A stretch of DNA of 64,000 nucleotides from Arctopsyche grandis. Its lineage: Eukaryota > Arthropoda > Insecta > Trichoptera > Hydropsychidae. This document shows, one piece after another, positions 1 through 15,015 of the stretch. A model generated the notes under the pieces. The model made no database searches, was not told the DNA's origin, and saw only the letters and a program-made list of their open reading frames with translations. The translations under genes and the position numbers were made by a program. Location of the stretch: the NCBI RefSeq assembly GCF_051622035.1, contig NC_135358.1, positions 17,084,501-17,148,500 of the forward strand. The letters run 5' to 3'. Position 1 is the first letter of the stretch. Every line of letters starts with the position of its first letter.

Positions 1-1996
1 TAACTCTGGATGGCATCAAATTAACATTTTTCACTAGAACTTGAAAGCGTTTTAGATAAAGCTAGCAAGATAATATAATTACAACTTTATATTCTTTCGA
101 TATAATATATGTATTCAGTTTTAATATAAAATCCACGATATGTATACTTTGTGCGTATTTTTATGAAGAGAGTTTTGTACGTTTTCAAAATCTAAGAAAT
201 ACAGCGAAACGGATTGTAAATATTTTATTAGATTGATTTTTCTACATTTAAAAGATTACTATACATACATATCTCGGATCTACCCGAATTAAAGTACATA
301 TTACTATCGCATTTCTTTGTCGTTTAACAGTCTGATTCATTCAGTTTGCGTTACAATTTTGTAATAATGAAGAATTTTAATGACAACACGTTCGTTTACT
401 CATACGTGAGTTGATATTGGATGAATCATTTGTTTGAAGAATCTCGCTTGCATCATCGAAATTCTTCAGCAAAGAACCTACTTATACATACCCTATAGAA
501 ACACCCTGTATTTACATATGTATGTAGGTAGGATGCCTTTGTATTATGACAGGAAACAAAGGATAGATTCTCCGTACTCTCCGTCTGGCTTTCAGCGCAA
601 CGACCTCTTCGTTTCATCCGGTTTTCCGCCTGCTGAAAAGGTCGACTACCCTTAAAATAAACCCTCTCGCTTTCCTCGACGGAGTTTTTCTTTTTTGTTT
701 TCAAACCAGAAAAAATTCCAATGAAATACCGGATTCGAAGACGTAAAGAGAAAGAGAAAGCGCGCCCGGTGCGAGTACTTTATTTTTACGAGTCCTTACC
801 CTCGTTCGACGTCCCTGAAAGCGGAAACCAGAAAACGTCAGGACTTTCTGCTCCTTTTTATTCGCTTGCGGCTCTTTAAGGGTTAAATAGGGTGCAAGCG
901 GGCGATACGATTGACTTTTTACTCTTTTCGTGCGTAATACAAAGTACCTAACCATTAATTATATACCTACATATATATTATAGTTCAACCTATTATTAAA
1001 GACTAATATTAAAATTATATCAACTTTTTAATACAGTATTTTGAATGGATATGTTTTACAACTAATTTATATTTTGTACCTATACTTCAGTCAGTATATT
1101 TTTAATACAATATGATAAGTGTAAATGTATTTTAGTTTAATAATTATTTTCCTTTATAAAATTATTCAGATTAATAAATAATCATATGAAGATAATAAAA
1201 AAAAAGTATCACAATCAGTCGACCAAAAGATGTAATTTACTCTTGTGTAAAATTTAGTCGTTTCATTAACATGTTACACCACGAAACGTTTACACCACGA
1301 ATTAATTATATATTTTTTCGCTATTCAAATTTTATAATAATATTAAATTAATAGACCGGAAGTTATGTAGATTTTGATCTAAAACGGTATTTCATTTAGA
1401 TCGTGACCTAGGGATAATATTGCGTTTTCAAGATGGCATAAGCCTAGCTTTAATTCATCCCAGTTATTCCAGATGGGGTTTTTCATAGACCTTGAGATCT
1501 ATACGCCTTTGCATTTAATATATTTATCTGTAATATTATTTACATTATTTTTTTATTCCAAAGATAAAGTCTACTTACTGCCGGTCGTTTATTTTACAGC
1601 AAGCGAATTTATCACGTACACTCTGCAAAGTGCTCGCAATTCTAACATTTTAAAATCGTGGAAATGTCGACAGATGTTGTTGTTGTTGTGTGTGATGAAC
1701 ATTTCATTTTTCACTCTTCTTATCTCGCTGAGCTTGTTTGCGGAAGCGGCTATTACTTTTTTATTTTTTTTTTCAGCTGAAACGTTTACAAAATAAATCA
1801 ACGACGAGTTTTCCCACAATTTTCCCGAGCCAACGTATTGTTTGTTTATATGATGAAACTAATCGATTTATGAAACATTATTACATACTAATGTATTCAT
1901 ATATTTCATTGCCGTTTCCTGTCTGGCTAATATTTTGCATTAAAAAACAGCGACTGTGATATTTCAATAGACATGGATAACAACTTATTCATAAAT
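1..1996. other. Gene-free AT-rich sequence with one GC-richer patch (540-955)
   Basis: No exon I can recognise. The patch at about 540-955 is GC-richer and open in several frames, but the peptides match no family I know; it could be conserved noncoding DNA. Confidence 0.5.
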
Positions 1997-3109
1997 AGAG
2001 TTTCCAATACGAGTAATCGAGTACTTGATACTCGAATATACTCGGCCTTTTTTAGGCTACTAGATAACCAGATATTTCAGCCAAATTCGCAGTAATCGAT
2101 TTTGCACTAAAAATCATTGAAAAAATACGTTAAAATTTTTTCTCTGATGGTTGTAATTCTTCTGAACGACAACGACAAGGACGTCAATTGCAGGAAGAAA
2201 TGCAAGTTGCAATATCATCTATTGCGACGTGCGAAAGTCCAATAAAACAAAATGATACTAAAAAAGTTTTTAAGAATTTGGAAACTTTCAAAATTAGACC
2301 TGAAGTGTTGACCATTATATTATATATTTAAAAAAACTTTCAACTATAAAGCCGACGTCAACGGACGTGAAAATAGTTTTTTCCACAGTGCGAAACATCA
2401 AAACTAAATTAAGAACAAAATTAAGTTTTAAACATTCAATGCTTTATTATTTTAATTTAAAATAAATATAATTATTTCTTTTTTTGCTTTACGAGTATAT
2501 ATATTTTAATTGAAATAAATTTAATTATGTTGCGTTTTTTTTTTTGTTGTATAGGTACATATACATATGTCACAGTGAAATTATATTTCAAGTGAAAATA
2601 TATTTTCACTGACGTTTCAGTAAAATCATAACTATTTACATCTTCAGGGTTGGTTTCATTCATTTAATATTAGATTGTTTGGGTTGGTATTATTTTAGGG
2701 TTAGGATAGGTTAGGTTAAGTAAGGGTTGGCCCTATTAATTTAAGATTATGTTGTTAGGGTTAAATTTATAGAGTTAAACGTTGTAAATTCATTGTTTGA
2801 TAAATTTCCACTGCTTGAATTGGGGAAAATATATTTTCACTTGAAATATGCTTTCACTGTATGATATATATTTTTTAATTGAAATAAATTTAATTTTAAG
2901 ATGTTTGTTTTTTGTATATTTGTAATGTTCCGAAAAAGAAATAAATTTTATTTTACCATAATTTTATTATTTTTCTAACATTTCTACTTCTCATTTTTGT
3001 TGGGAAAAAAATTAAAATTAAAATTAGTGGAATATAACCGGATACTCGGTTATTTTCATTTTTAACTACTGGATACTTGGATAGTTGATGAAGTCGAGTA
3101 TTTACAAAC
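1997..3109 (+). pseudogene. hAT transposon fossil
   Basis: At 2348-2455 a + frame codes KPTSTDVKIVFSTVRNIKTK followed by LRTKLSF, the C-terminal dimerisation block of hAT transposases. Upstream (2160-2340) is a short frame-shifted remnant. Both edges carry related TACTCG-rich sequences in inverted orientation (about 1998-2046 and 3030-3105), the probable decayed TIRs. No clean 8-bp duplication remains. Confidence 0.65.
2573..2859. mobile_element. 287-bp fold-back MITE inside the hAT fossil
   Basis: CAGTGAAATTATATTTCAAG at the left end is mirrored by CTTGAAATATGCTTTCACTG at the right. The arms continue through GTGAAAATATATTTTC, about 37 bp each. The middle holds GGTTAGG-like repeats. A segment (TTTTAATTGAAATAAATT) is repeated on both sides, so the insertion sits in a small duplication. 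Confidence 0.75.
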
Positions 3110-4284
3110 TGACCATCCATTCATCCATTCATTAAAACTAGCTTTAAACAAGCTATTTTAACCAAAAATAATTGTTTGATATAATTCTCAGTTAAATTTA
3201 AATGTATTTTGAATGTAAAATGAACTTCAATAAATAATAGAACCACCTAATAAAAATTTTATGTGTCAACTTATGGTGGGGTTATCAACTTGTTCAGTTT
3301 TTTTTAACCATGAGTTTCTTCTACTACCAGGTCTAAATTTTTACACTCCGCTATAATCTCATCCATACTAAGACAGATTTGGATCATAAACGAAACGTAC
3401 TCGTATTATACACTGTTTACACATAAATTAATTAAAAATCCATTATAAATTGTTGATATTTTCAAACAATGTAAACAGCTCATAATGAATTTTGTGAATA
3501 TGTAGTAGTAATAGTTGGCACATTGGCTCACTTCCCGCTAGATGATTTCTTCGACGATCGTTCTGGATTTTACTTAAAAAAAAATGAACGATGCATTCAA
3601 ACATTTGATTTTTATAATTATGTATATATAAACTGGTTATCGACGTTTTCTTCGTCAAAAAAGTCGGTTAAGTCGTTATAAGCACAAAAACCTGTCACGC
3701 CGGTACGTATTCCAAACCAGACTTTTCGCACGTGATGATATTATTATTAAAACCTCCTTATATAAATTTGTAAATATGTTGACAATTTCGTTCAGCTCGT
3801 ACAATACGTATATTCAAATATAAATAATGCATAATACATAATATTATATGAAAGGTCACGGCTATGTGTACGCATTGAACACATTTTTCGCACGATAATG
3901 CGCATATTTCGGATGCATTATATGGAAAATATTTAGAGCGAAGGTGATTGCTCATGTCCGTCTTGGATTGTGTTCCAGAATCTTAATCCAGAATACATAT
4001 ATGTATATTGGTATTATATAATACTAAATAAGTTGCAATGCTTCCAAATGCACTGTGGAGTTGAAGCAATCGGTATGCGATAAATCTGATCTCGTGGGAT
4101 GGTACATAAATGATGGTAGAATGCCACCACCTCCGCAAAAATTGACCACTTGACCAAGTTGACCTAAAAAATAGTGGGACGAGGTAGTTAACCTAGTGGT
4201 ACGTGTTCTAAATTTATTTAAAAAAAACCTCTGCGTTCGATAATTGCTAATAATAATTGAGAAACTCAAACTTTTGAACAATAT
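3110..4284. other. Gene-free AT-rich stretch
   Basis: No coding or RNA gene seen; CATATG-type microsatellites only. Confidence 0.5.
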
Positions 4285-4361
4285 TTCTACATCTGAATTG
4301 TCTTTGAATATGAAAATGGATTCGCTGAATATGAATTCTACATCTGAATTGTCTTTGAATT
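4285..4361. repeat. 51-bp tandem duplication
   Basis: TTCTACATCTGAATTGTCTT starts at 4285 and again at 4336, followed in both by TGAAT. Confidence 0.85.
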
Positions 4362-4384
4362 TGAAGTTAGGGTGTCCCGACAAA

Positions 4385-4978
4385 TCAGCGCATGGCAAAA
4401 TAACGCCGACAAAACTACGCAGCGTCAAAACAGCGCAAATCGCTGCTGATTGCTGAATTCTGATGTTTTCAATCGCCAAAACCTGGTTTCTCAACAAAAT
4501 CTAATATATAATTTCGAAAGAGACTCCGTATGTACATATGTAAGTTTGGAAGTATTTTTGGTTGGGAATTGAAAACAAGTCAAAGTTTCTATGACGACGA
4601 TTCCTTTGGTTGAATATAATTTTTTTTCGAATTCAAATAAATTTAATAAAAAAACAAATGAATATTTACTATTAGATTCGCCATGTTTACGCTGTTTATA
4701 TCACAAATACTGAGCGATGTCGGGTAAACTAGTAAACAATAAACAAGATATTAGATCTTTATGCACATTGAATTCGTTTCGAATATTTTTAAATTTTTCG
4801 TGTCAAATTATGTATTTATTCGACTCGGATGTGGGAATGATTCCTATTTTATCGTTACCGTGTTCTATCAAATTTTTCGTGTACGTTTTTCCCATTTTTA
4901 ATATCAATATTTCTTTTTTAGTGATTTCATATTGCGCTATTTTGTCGCTGCGCTGTTTTGATGCGGCGCTATTTTTAC
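4385..4978. mobile_element. Possible MITE with AAAACAGCGC subterminal motifs
   Basis: Clusters of GCGC-plus-AAAA motifs (AAAACTACGCAGCG, AAAACAGCGCA at 4415-4440) recur inverted at 4934-4978 (TGCGCTGTTTTGATGCGGCG). The ends are not defined. Confidence 0.4.
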
Positions 4979-5165
4979 AAACCTCTTTTATGTTTCACTT
5001 ACGATTACAATTCTGAAAAAAATTTGCAACAAACAAACAATGATTTTGTATTACATATGCATACATATAATATGATTATATGGCAAAATTGCTATGCGAT
5101 AGATAATTTCATTATCGTATTTGCATGGTGGGCCCGTACTATTGTAAATTTTTGATTTAATTATA

Positions 5166-5555
5166 TGAGCTGTTAATTGAAAGTGGCATAAATCCACTTT
5201 TCTTCATTTCAAGAAATATCTCGCGAAACATATAATATAATGTTTTGAGTTTAACAATATTTAAAAATATGTACTTGTGGCCTGTAATACGTTTATTCTA
5301 CTGTTCAAAGATTCTGGACATATCGAATTAAATGAAGTAATTAAGAATTGTAAATAGATTTTTGAGCTCTTTTTCCTATTGTGCTGTACATTAACATTAG
5401 AATAATACATATAATACTATGATTACTAACCAAATAAAATAAAATTGTAAAATAGAAAATGATCAGTAGATCAGTATTAGTTAATCAAGTCAAACAGAAA
5501 AAGTGTTTTTGGAACTGAAAATTTGACTTCCGCCACTTTCAGATATAACGGCTCA
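5166..5555. mobile_element. 390-bp MITE, TGAGCYGTTA family
   Basis: Left end TGAGCTGTTAATTGAAAGTG, right end (inverted) TGAGCCGTTATATCTGAAAG; TA on both flanks. The same termini bound the nested element at 19636-23251. A middle fragment recurs inverted at 17283-17415. Confidence 0.85.
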
Positions 5556-7425
5556 TATATGTATATGTAAATGAAAATTTATCTCCCGAAGTAATTAAAA
5601 ATCACGTCTTAGATAAACAAGCAGCCGATAGTTTAGCAATTTTTCATAGTGTTGATTTACCCAGCAGCGCGTAACCGTCTATTATCTTAAAACATTTTCA
5701 ATTACACACACAAACTTCGATTATATTCTCGCGTACTAGAAAATGTTTTTGTATTTTTTTTTTCACTTTTGACTTTCACCGCTTTCAAAACATCGATTAC
5801 TGTACCTTCACTTCTCACAAAGTGCAATTTAATTCTAAAGTTCAATTCAAACACAGCGACGTTCGTGCATAGATGCAATTTCGCATACTGAAACACCGAA
5901 CCAGACTAAATACCACTATCTCGGCGTAAGATACGCCAAACCAGTACGATACATTCCAATTATGTGTTTAAAATATCCTAGCCTTATTAGGAATACGTCT
6001 AACGAACCACGCACGCGTGACGCGTTTGCAAATCCAGCTTCTGTTTTGAATTTCGACCCACTTTTAGTGAACGGAACGATTCATTTCAATCAAGAGATAC
6101 AATATGCGAGTTGCGCAATTCTTGTGGTATTATATTATATGTATGGGCTTTTTTTATAATGTATGTATGTATTCCTAGATCAAATGTTAGATCGTTTCAC
6201 ACGCTCTTTTCGCAACATCGCCGGATGAAAACTGACGACACATTTCTCGTTACTTATGTACATATGCTTCAATAATATTTACAATTGGACGATCGAAAGA
6301 TTTTCTTTTCGTTGTGAATTTAATTTGTGTTTACTCTGAAAGCATTTTAAAATTCCGTTGCAAACGTATACATTGCGCGGTATTATCAATATTATATTAT
6401 TATTTTTATTTCATGATTCACCCGTATTTATGTGAATACGCCCACAAAAGAATTTCAAATTAAGCGGGTTTGAAAGGAATCCGTCGGTGAGTCATTGGAA
6501 GTGAAAAGAAAAATGAGTTTGTGTGAAAAACATTTAAAAAATACATATGTACATATGTATGACGGTTTGCTGCTGAAAATCAACTGATTGTTTACTTTTA
6601 CTAAAGTTACGTTTGTGTAAATAAATCGTTGCCGTTTTCGAGCACTTGATTTTTGCATGGAAAATGTTGACTTGGAAACGTTAACCCCCTCGCGACGAAG
6701 TTTTTATTGTTGGGTATTTATTTCGAGCTTTTTTCCGGTCGACGTTTCGATTTATCGTTGTGAATACAAAACTGAAGTTTTTTAGCTTTGATTTGACTCT
6801 ATTGTCCTTGTTAGGGGTCAAAATTTCCCACCTGCCCACCCAACTGGGTGTTGCGCAGTATTTCGTATATTTTGACAGCCTAATTGGCTCCACGTCAATT
6901 GCAGACGTTTTCAGGTTTTGTCATTTCTTATGACATCACATTGTTGTCGCTCGAATTGACCTAGACAGGCTAAACTATTGTTATGAAACGCTGAGAAGTC
7001 GTCATTTGGTTGACGATATTTATGTAAATCAGTCTTGGGTGCTAAATAATACTAACATATGTTTTATAATTGAATGTGTAATATAATATGCTTTTCGCTG
7101 TACTAGATAATTCCGAGGACTGGTTTGAAAGATTTTGACTGTGTGTCATTATTAATCATCTTAAAACAGATTATTCAATTACTTCGTAAAATACGGAGGC
7201 GTATATTATCAAGTTTATGTAATATAATTAGTGTGTATGATCCAGGATTAAGTTTCATAAAATAGTGTTTTTGAAATTAATTTTCGATACACAACATATG
7301 TACATGTATTTACATATATACTCATAGCTAATATATAATAAAAAATAGAGTGATTAAAGAAAAAAATGTGCGTTAAATAAGTACTTGATTGTTTGTGGTG
7401 AATTTTTTCGACGAATTCGTCACCG
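5556..7425. other. Gene-free stretch, GC-richer at 6660-6900
   Basis: No recognisable gene. 6660-6900 is less AT-rich than its surroundings and could be a conserved noncoding element. CATATG microsatellites elsewhere. Confidence 0.45.
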
Positions 7426-7508
7426 CTGGGCAGACGGGAATTCGCAGGTTTCGCTTACATGGCTTACCATTACCGACCGGGCCCCGAAAAATTTTACCGT
7501 CTGTCCAG
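7426..7508. mobile_element. Small inverted-repeat element
   Basis: CTGGGCAGACGG at 7426 and its near reverse complement CCGTCTGTCCAG ending at 7508 bound an 83-bp GC-richer block. Confidence 0.4.
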
Positions 7509-7988
7509 CCCTACTCGTATATACATATGTACATACGTAGCATAATTTCGACTTTGATGCATACTTACATGTATGTGTAATAAAATCTTTTAAACATATT
7601 TTAGTAAAAGCTAGATTATTTTTTGGCGGTGATTTGTTTGACAGGAGAATCAAAATTATTGGTTTATATTGTAGAAAAGATAAAAATAATATTAGGTTAA
7701 ACGTGCATATGTATGTATACATACATGTTGTCCGTTATACCCCATCTTGAACAATAGCATTTCGCACGTACAATGTTCTATTGTTTGATCGATAAGATAT
7801 TGGTCGAGAGCGGTGTAAAGGATAGCATGTAAGTATCTTTCTACAGTGGACCAACTACATATGTATAGTGAATCAGCTCACACTCATGCGTTGCTAATAT
7901 CAAGGAAATCATACAATAAACAGTTAAATTTCGAATAATTTCAGTTTGGGGGACGTTGTATTTTAGAACTTTCAGTTTAGACGGTGAA

Positions 7989-8171
7989 TATATTATTCCC
8001 ACAAGTAGATTGCCGACACAAGTATTGATTGTCGATGTCCATATGTTTTGTTTTGATTTTTATCGATTTTTTTGGTAATTCATTTTTATTAGTTTTTTAT
8101 GTGTGGAATCCTCGTGTGAGCAATACTTGTATGAATAATGCTCGTGTAGACAATCTTCTTGTGGGAAATAA
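7989..8171. mobile_element. About 180-bp MITE
   Basis: ATTATTCCCACAAGTAGATT, then GACACAAGTATTG, on the left is mirrored at the right by CAATCTTCTTGTGGGAAATA. The right arm contains additional copies of the CTYGTGTgAg module. Confidence 0.65.
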
Positions 8172-9832
<1,661 letters not shown>

Positions 9833-9835
9833 TAT

Positions 9836-10026
<191 letters not shown>

Positions 10027-10059
10027 GTATCAAATTTACTTAATGCATTTATATGAGAT

Positions 10060-10199
10060 TATTCACCTGAGCGTTTTTAGTAAAACTAATTAATCAATGA
10101 AAAAAACATTTTATTTCATTTACCAGTATACCGGTAGGAGATAAGATAATTTACGGTTTACCGGTTTATGAAATTTGACGGTAAATTGCAATCCCTAGT
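10060..10199 (-). mobile_element. Probable hAT-type element end (TAGGGATTGCAA)
   Basis: On - it begins TAGGGATTGCAATTTACCG, with several ACCGGT motifs. Similar ends occur at 25057 and 25753. Confidence 0.45.
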
Positions 10200-11160
10200 C
10201 GCGACCAAACGCGGCTCGTCCTTAGAAACTGTGGTACTGTAGCATCTAATCCAAACCGGTTTCTTTTTGTATGGATTTGACTATAGCCATATACATATAC
10301 ATTTTCCATGATAAAATATGAAAAGATTCGTTGACAACTAACTGGTTGCCTTTCACTCGTCACAAACGAAAAACAACACTACAGCTTTTCAAACCATAGA
10401 CCATTACCGTCGCGTGTTCCATTATCTTGGCCTGTATCGGAAAATTTTCGCATTGTTCCCTCGGATTTCCTGTCATTCGCAACACCCGATTCGTTCGTAT
10501 TGCGCAACATGAATTTTCTTTCAAAATGAATTATATGTAATATTTCATCCCAGTCGTGCACCACTTTCGATATCTACTTCTGCTGAATTATTTATCGCAG
10601 TCCCCAGCGATATTTTTGAACGAAATTTCTCATTCGATATCGAGTCGAGCCGTTTCAGTGTTGCCATCGATCCTCCAATAATCAAATTCACCGACTCTGG
10701 CAACCCTTCGTACCTATACGGGCACTTAAAATACACTCCGATCGATTCCTCAGGCTAAATTTAACATTTCCTCTTTCTTGACAAGTCCGTGTGTTATTGG
10801 GTATTTTATAATCGAAATGAGATCTGATTGTTTCGAATGTTTTGCGAAAACTTTTGCGCGTATAAGATCCAACAATAAACAATGAAAATATTATTATTAT
10901 TGCGGAAACTGAGCCGAATTGTCTTATTATAGAGGTTGGCGCGTAACCCGATCGCAGTTTCGGAAAACAGTTTTCGTAATTACTGCGTTCAGTGACACGT
11001 AACCTTTTGTAATTGCACAATGGGAACTAATGATGGAACGTGTAAACACCATTCGTAAATTGGGCGCATTGTCCGCTGAAAAACGGCCATGAAAAATCCT
11101 ACACCGGGTTTTTTCAGATCCCATCTCGCCCGAAATTGACGAGTTCCGAATCACATTATG
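10200..11160. other. GC-richer block, no recognised gene
   Basis: About 960 bp distinctly less AT-rich than the flanks and free of microsatellites. It is open in several - frames, but the frames break every 60-110 codons and the peptides match nothing I know. Candidate conserved noncoding or regulatory DNA. Confidence 0.4.
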
Positions 11161-13219
11161 TTTATAATATAGTTCGAATTATATATATAATATATATAAA
11201 AAATGTCGTCTGTACTGCGTTCGGTTCATGGATTTTCTGAATAAAAAATGGTACCATAAATAAATCAAGATCGAATCTTGCGTTGTTCGCGGCGCAATAA
11301 CGGGTCGCTGAAAAGGACGCAAAAAATGGTCTTTTCAACGGGAATTTTACGCATTTCAGATAAGAAGAGTTGATTCGAATTCTAGGTATAATTTATTATT
11401 GATACAGCAAACTGTTAATTTATCGTGTTTTTTTTTAAATTTAAACCCTTTTAAGGATGGAAGTTGGATTGAAACTTTTAAGGCTAAAAGTTTTTGACTA
11501 CCGGACTTTTAATCGACGAAGTTTTTGTTGAAGGCTTTTTCTTTAATATAATCATAATCTACTTGTCAATAAAAATTCATAACAAACTATGTATATATTA
11601 TATTATAAAAAGTGTTTGATCATAAAAAAAGTATTACATGCTTATTTTGCGTTCAATATTTTCTTTATATTTTTACTTGAAAATTTTTTTCGATCATCTT
11701 TCATGTAGAATATTATAATTTATATAAATTTCTTACTCATAATTCTGCATATTTTAAGAGTAAGTTTGAATAATTAATGCTTTAATACAGCAAACATTAT
11801 TATAATTCATGTAGTCAAATTTGAGACTTTTATTTGATGTTTTACGTGTTGCCAAAAATTGAGATACATACATATATGAATTTACAGTATGCTCTTGATT
11901 ATCCGACATAATTAAGGGAAGAGTGAAACGGGTTGTTAAAATCCACGTATAATCCAAACTTATTGATTTTTATTTCATTTTAAAATTCGATAACGTATTT
12001 CTAATGCAAATAACTGGTTTTAATGTGTATTATTTATTAAGAAAATCTTTTTTTAATGATTTTTTTAATACCAATATGAATTTTCTTAGAATATATGAAT
12101 TACATATACTAAAATTATTCCAGTAAATCGTCGCTGTTGTTTGTGACTGATGTAATTTATAGTTTCTTCTTCACTTGTTAGTACATACATATGTACATAC
12201 ATACATACATATGTAAATAAATCAAAAACCCGGATCACTTGTCTTAAACACGTACTAACCAATAATCAATGCTTTATATATCATAATTTTCACAGCATTG
12301 TAAATTTTCCATTTATTCACATTTTTTTACAAGCCTATTCTATGTTTCACTTCACTTATGGTTCCTTATAATCCAAATAAATCTCTTTGTAGATCTAAAA
12401 ATATTTCTTTCTACCATAGAATGAGATTCTCCATATGGTTTTAAGAAGACCAATGCGGTAACGTTGTTTCATTGTCGAAATATTTCTACAGTAATTAATT
12501 AATTACGTAATTAATGGTTTACATTAATTGTAAAAATTTTGCTAACATAAGGCAAACGTTTAATTTCAAGGTGTTTCGATTTATTTAAAAAAATAATTGT
12601 TAATTAAAAATTAATAATGGATAACGCAAGGATAATCAAATTATATTGTATAATGTAATAGTACCCCAATTTACATACATATATATGTAGATCGTAGATA
12701 GGTTTTGAGAGAAATTGATCCTCTTGGAAGGGGTTCTTTTTCCAAATTTTATTTACCCGAGCAGAGCCGGGCAATTGGTCAATACATTTATGTGATGTGC
12801 GTTCCAATTTTTGTAGATTCGTGGAAATACTAAAAAAAATTGTACGATATCACATTTAAATTTACACGTGAAATTCCAAGAATCGTTAGCTTGTTTTTTT
12901 CGTCGAATAAACAAGAGAACTTTTAGCGTATTTTAAAATCTTTCGAGTGCATCTATCGCATACATTTTACGAATTAACAGTTAAATGCGTTTTATGTCAA
13001 GTTTGTCGATTTACATACGGAAATGTACGAGCGAACGGCGATGACCCGTTAATTCGATGGCGAATATAAAAAAAAATCCCACGAAAACACCACAGAGATC
13101 CATTACACTGTGGTAATTTATATGTGGGTTGGTTTGACGACCTCTGTCGATTTTTTTTCAGTCTACCAGTTTTGATTTTTGGACTAGACATGCAATTTGC
13201 AACTAAAATGCGCGGTATA
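11161..13219. other. Gene-free AT-rich stretch
   Basis: No gene seen. ACCCGAGCAGAGCCGGGCAA at about 12757 resembles an inverted end of the 52431 repeat family. Confidence 0.45.
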
Positions 13220-13662
13220 GTATTTATTTTATTTTATTTTTATTTTTACATATATACCAGGAAGGCCTTACAGGAAAATCCCAATGCGCCTTCCTGGCCA
13301 ATTACAAATACAAATGCAGCATTTTTTTATTATAAGTCGTTGAATTGCGAGACACTGAAAAAACTCGCAAATTAACGAGACATCTATGAATTGTACATAA
13401 ATTTTTATTGTACATTCATCAAATTTCAAATAGTGGTGACATAGTAGGTAGGAAGGATTTTTAGCCAATTTTTTTTCCGGGAACCGTTTCAACAATGAAA
13501 TCAGAGAAAATTGGCAAACTCTGATAGGAAACGATCAACCTGGAGTCACAAATCCAGGTCTGACCAACAGCATACTCTGAAAAATTCATTTTCATTCAGG
13601 GATAGAACCCGGCACCTTCTTGACGGTAAGCAGAAGCTTAACGTCCGAGCTATGCTGCTGGC
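13220..13662 (-). mobile_element. tRNA-derived SINE copy
   Basis: Same family and orientation as 9361. The 3' domain CCAGGAAGGC/GCCTTCCTGG is at 13257-13297 and the tRNA-like end with GCTTCTGCTTA at 13630-13662. The B box is mutated. Confidence 0.85.
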
Positions 13663-14808
13663 TACATATACATAAGTAATGCATGTTCCATTTGCATGCT
13701 AGATCGATTAATTGAATTCAATTTTAATATACACGTTGATCTTTTTATTAAAGTACATTGATGGTCGAGTTTTAGTGTACGTGTATGGAATAACATATAG
13801 TCTGACCTTATGTAATGATATTTTTTACTTGTTGCTTGTATGTAGCTTAAATACTTTTGCGACCTACATACTCATATATGTTTTTCTCATATATGTACGT
13901 AATTTATGTCAATAGTATTGGGATTAGCTCGTCTATGTTTTTACCTGAATGGTTTTTGATTTACATAAAATGTTTGCCTGTCTGTATTTTTGAACAATGT
14001 TACATAGATGTTTCATTTTGTCTCATTGTCATAAATAAATTATGTTTCGGTTCGTAATAAATAAAATGGAATTATTAGATTTAATATAAAGAATATGATG
14101 CCTCTATATATGTATATATTTAATAGTTCCAAAAACCATTTACCGAATTCTGTCAATTTGATGGAAAACTCCGTTTTAATTTTTTAAAAACATTTTATTT
14201 CATTATTAGGAATTATATAATAAATAAGAAATTTGTGTGTTTTCTAAATATATGTCTATTTCTATTTCTAAATATATATTATTTTTCAGTGGAATTGTGT
14301 GTTCTTTATTTATAGTAAGCAGTTTTTATTTTATCTATTACACAACGATAGATATGTATATGATCATGAAAAACTTCAACCTCAAGATTTTGACTGATTT
14401 GTATTCAGTATCTATCACTAATCACGTTTTCATGGTTTTTAAAAAATGTATGCGCTAGTTTGTATGGCTGTGTATTTTTTTGATGATTCGAATACAACAA
14501 TAACAATTTTATTATTATTTACTAGCCTGATTATTATAAGCTTAAAAAATATTATTTAATATTATACAAAAAGGCATACTTTTTGACTTGGAATTAATTT
14601 TTAGAATCGTGAAAGCAAAATTATTAAAACCGAGCAATTAATTAAGAACATAACGATTATGGATTCGCTTAAATCTTTTTTATTAAAATTTCGTGAAAGA
14701 ATTTTTTTCTAAAAATGTAGTTCAGCACAATTTGAGTACAAAGTATTCCAACAATTCTGCTTTTCTTTTATAAAATATAAATTTAATTAAAATAAATATG
14801 CATATAAA
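13663..14808. other. Gene-free AT-rich stretch
   Basis: No recognisable coding or RNA gene. Confidence 0.45.
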
Positions 14809-15015
14809 ACCAGCAACAGTGATTAGCGCATAATGCTAACAACTCATGTTCATGAGTTCAATCTCTGGCCCGATGTTATTGGCGAGATCTTGGATATATG
14901 TGACTCCAGGTCGATCGGTTCCTATCAGAGTTTGTCAATTTATCTGATATCATTGTTGAAACGGTCCAACAAATTTGCAGCCTATCTTTATTTGTCACCA
15001 TTATTTGAATATAAT
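14809..15015 (+). mobile_element. tRNA-derived SINE, 3'-truncated
   Basis: It starts ACCAGCAACAGTGATTAGCG with B box GAGTTCAATCTC, then the family body GGTTCCTATCAGAGTTTGTC. The CCAGGAAGG 3' domain is missing. Confidence 0.7.

Noticed and set aside
1473..1796. 107-codon open frame, hydrophobic
   Set aside because: AT-rich composition alone gives Phe/Leu/Ile-rich frames; no family motif and no splice or promoter context.
2697..2735. Interstitial telomeric repeat
   Set aside because: Only a few imperfect GGTTAGG units, and they lie inside the loop of a MITE.
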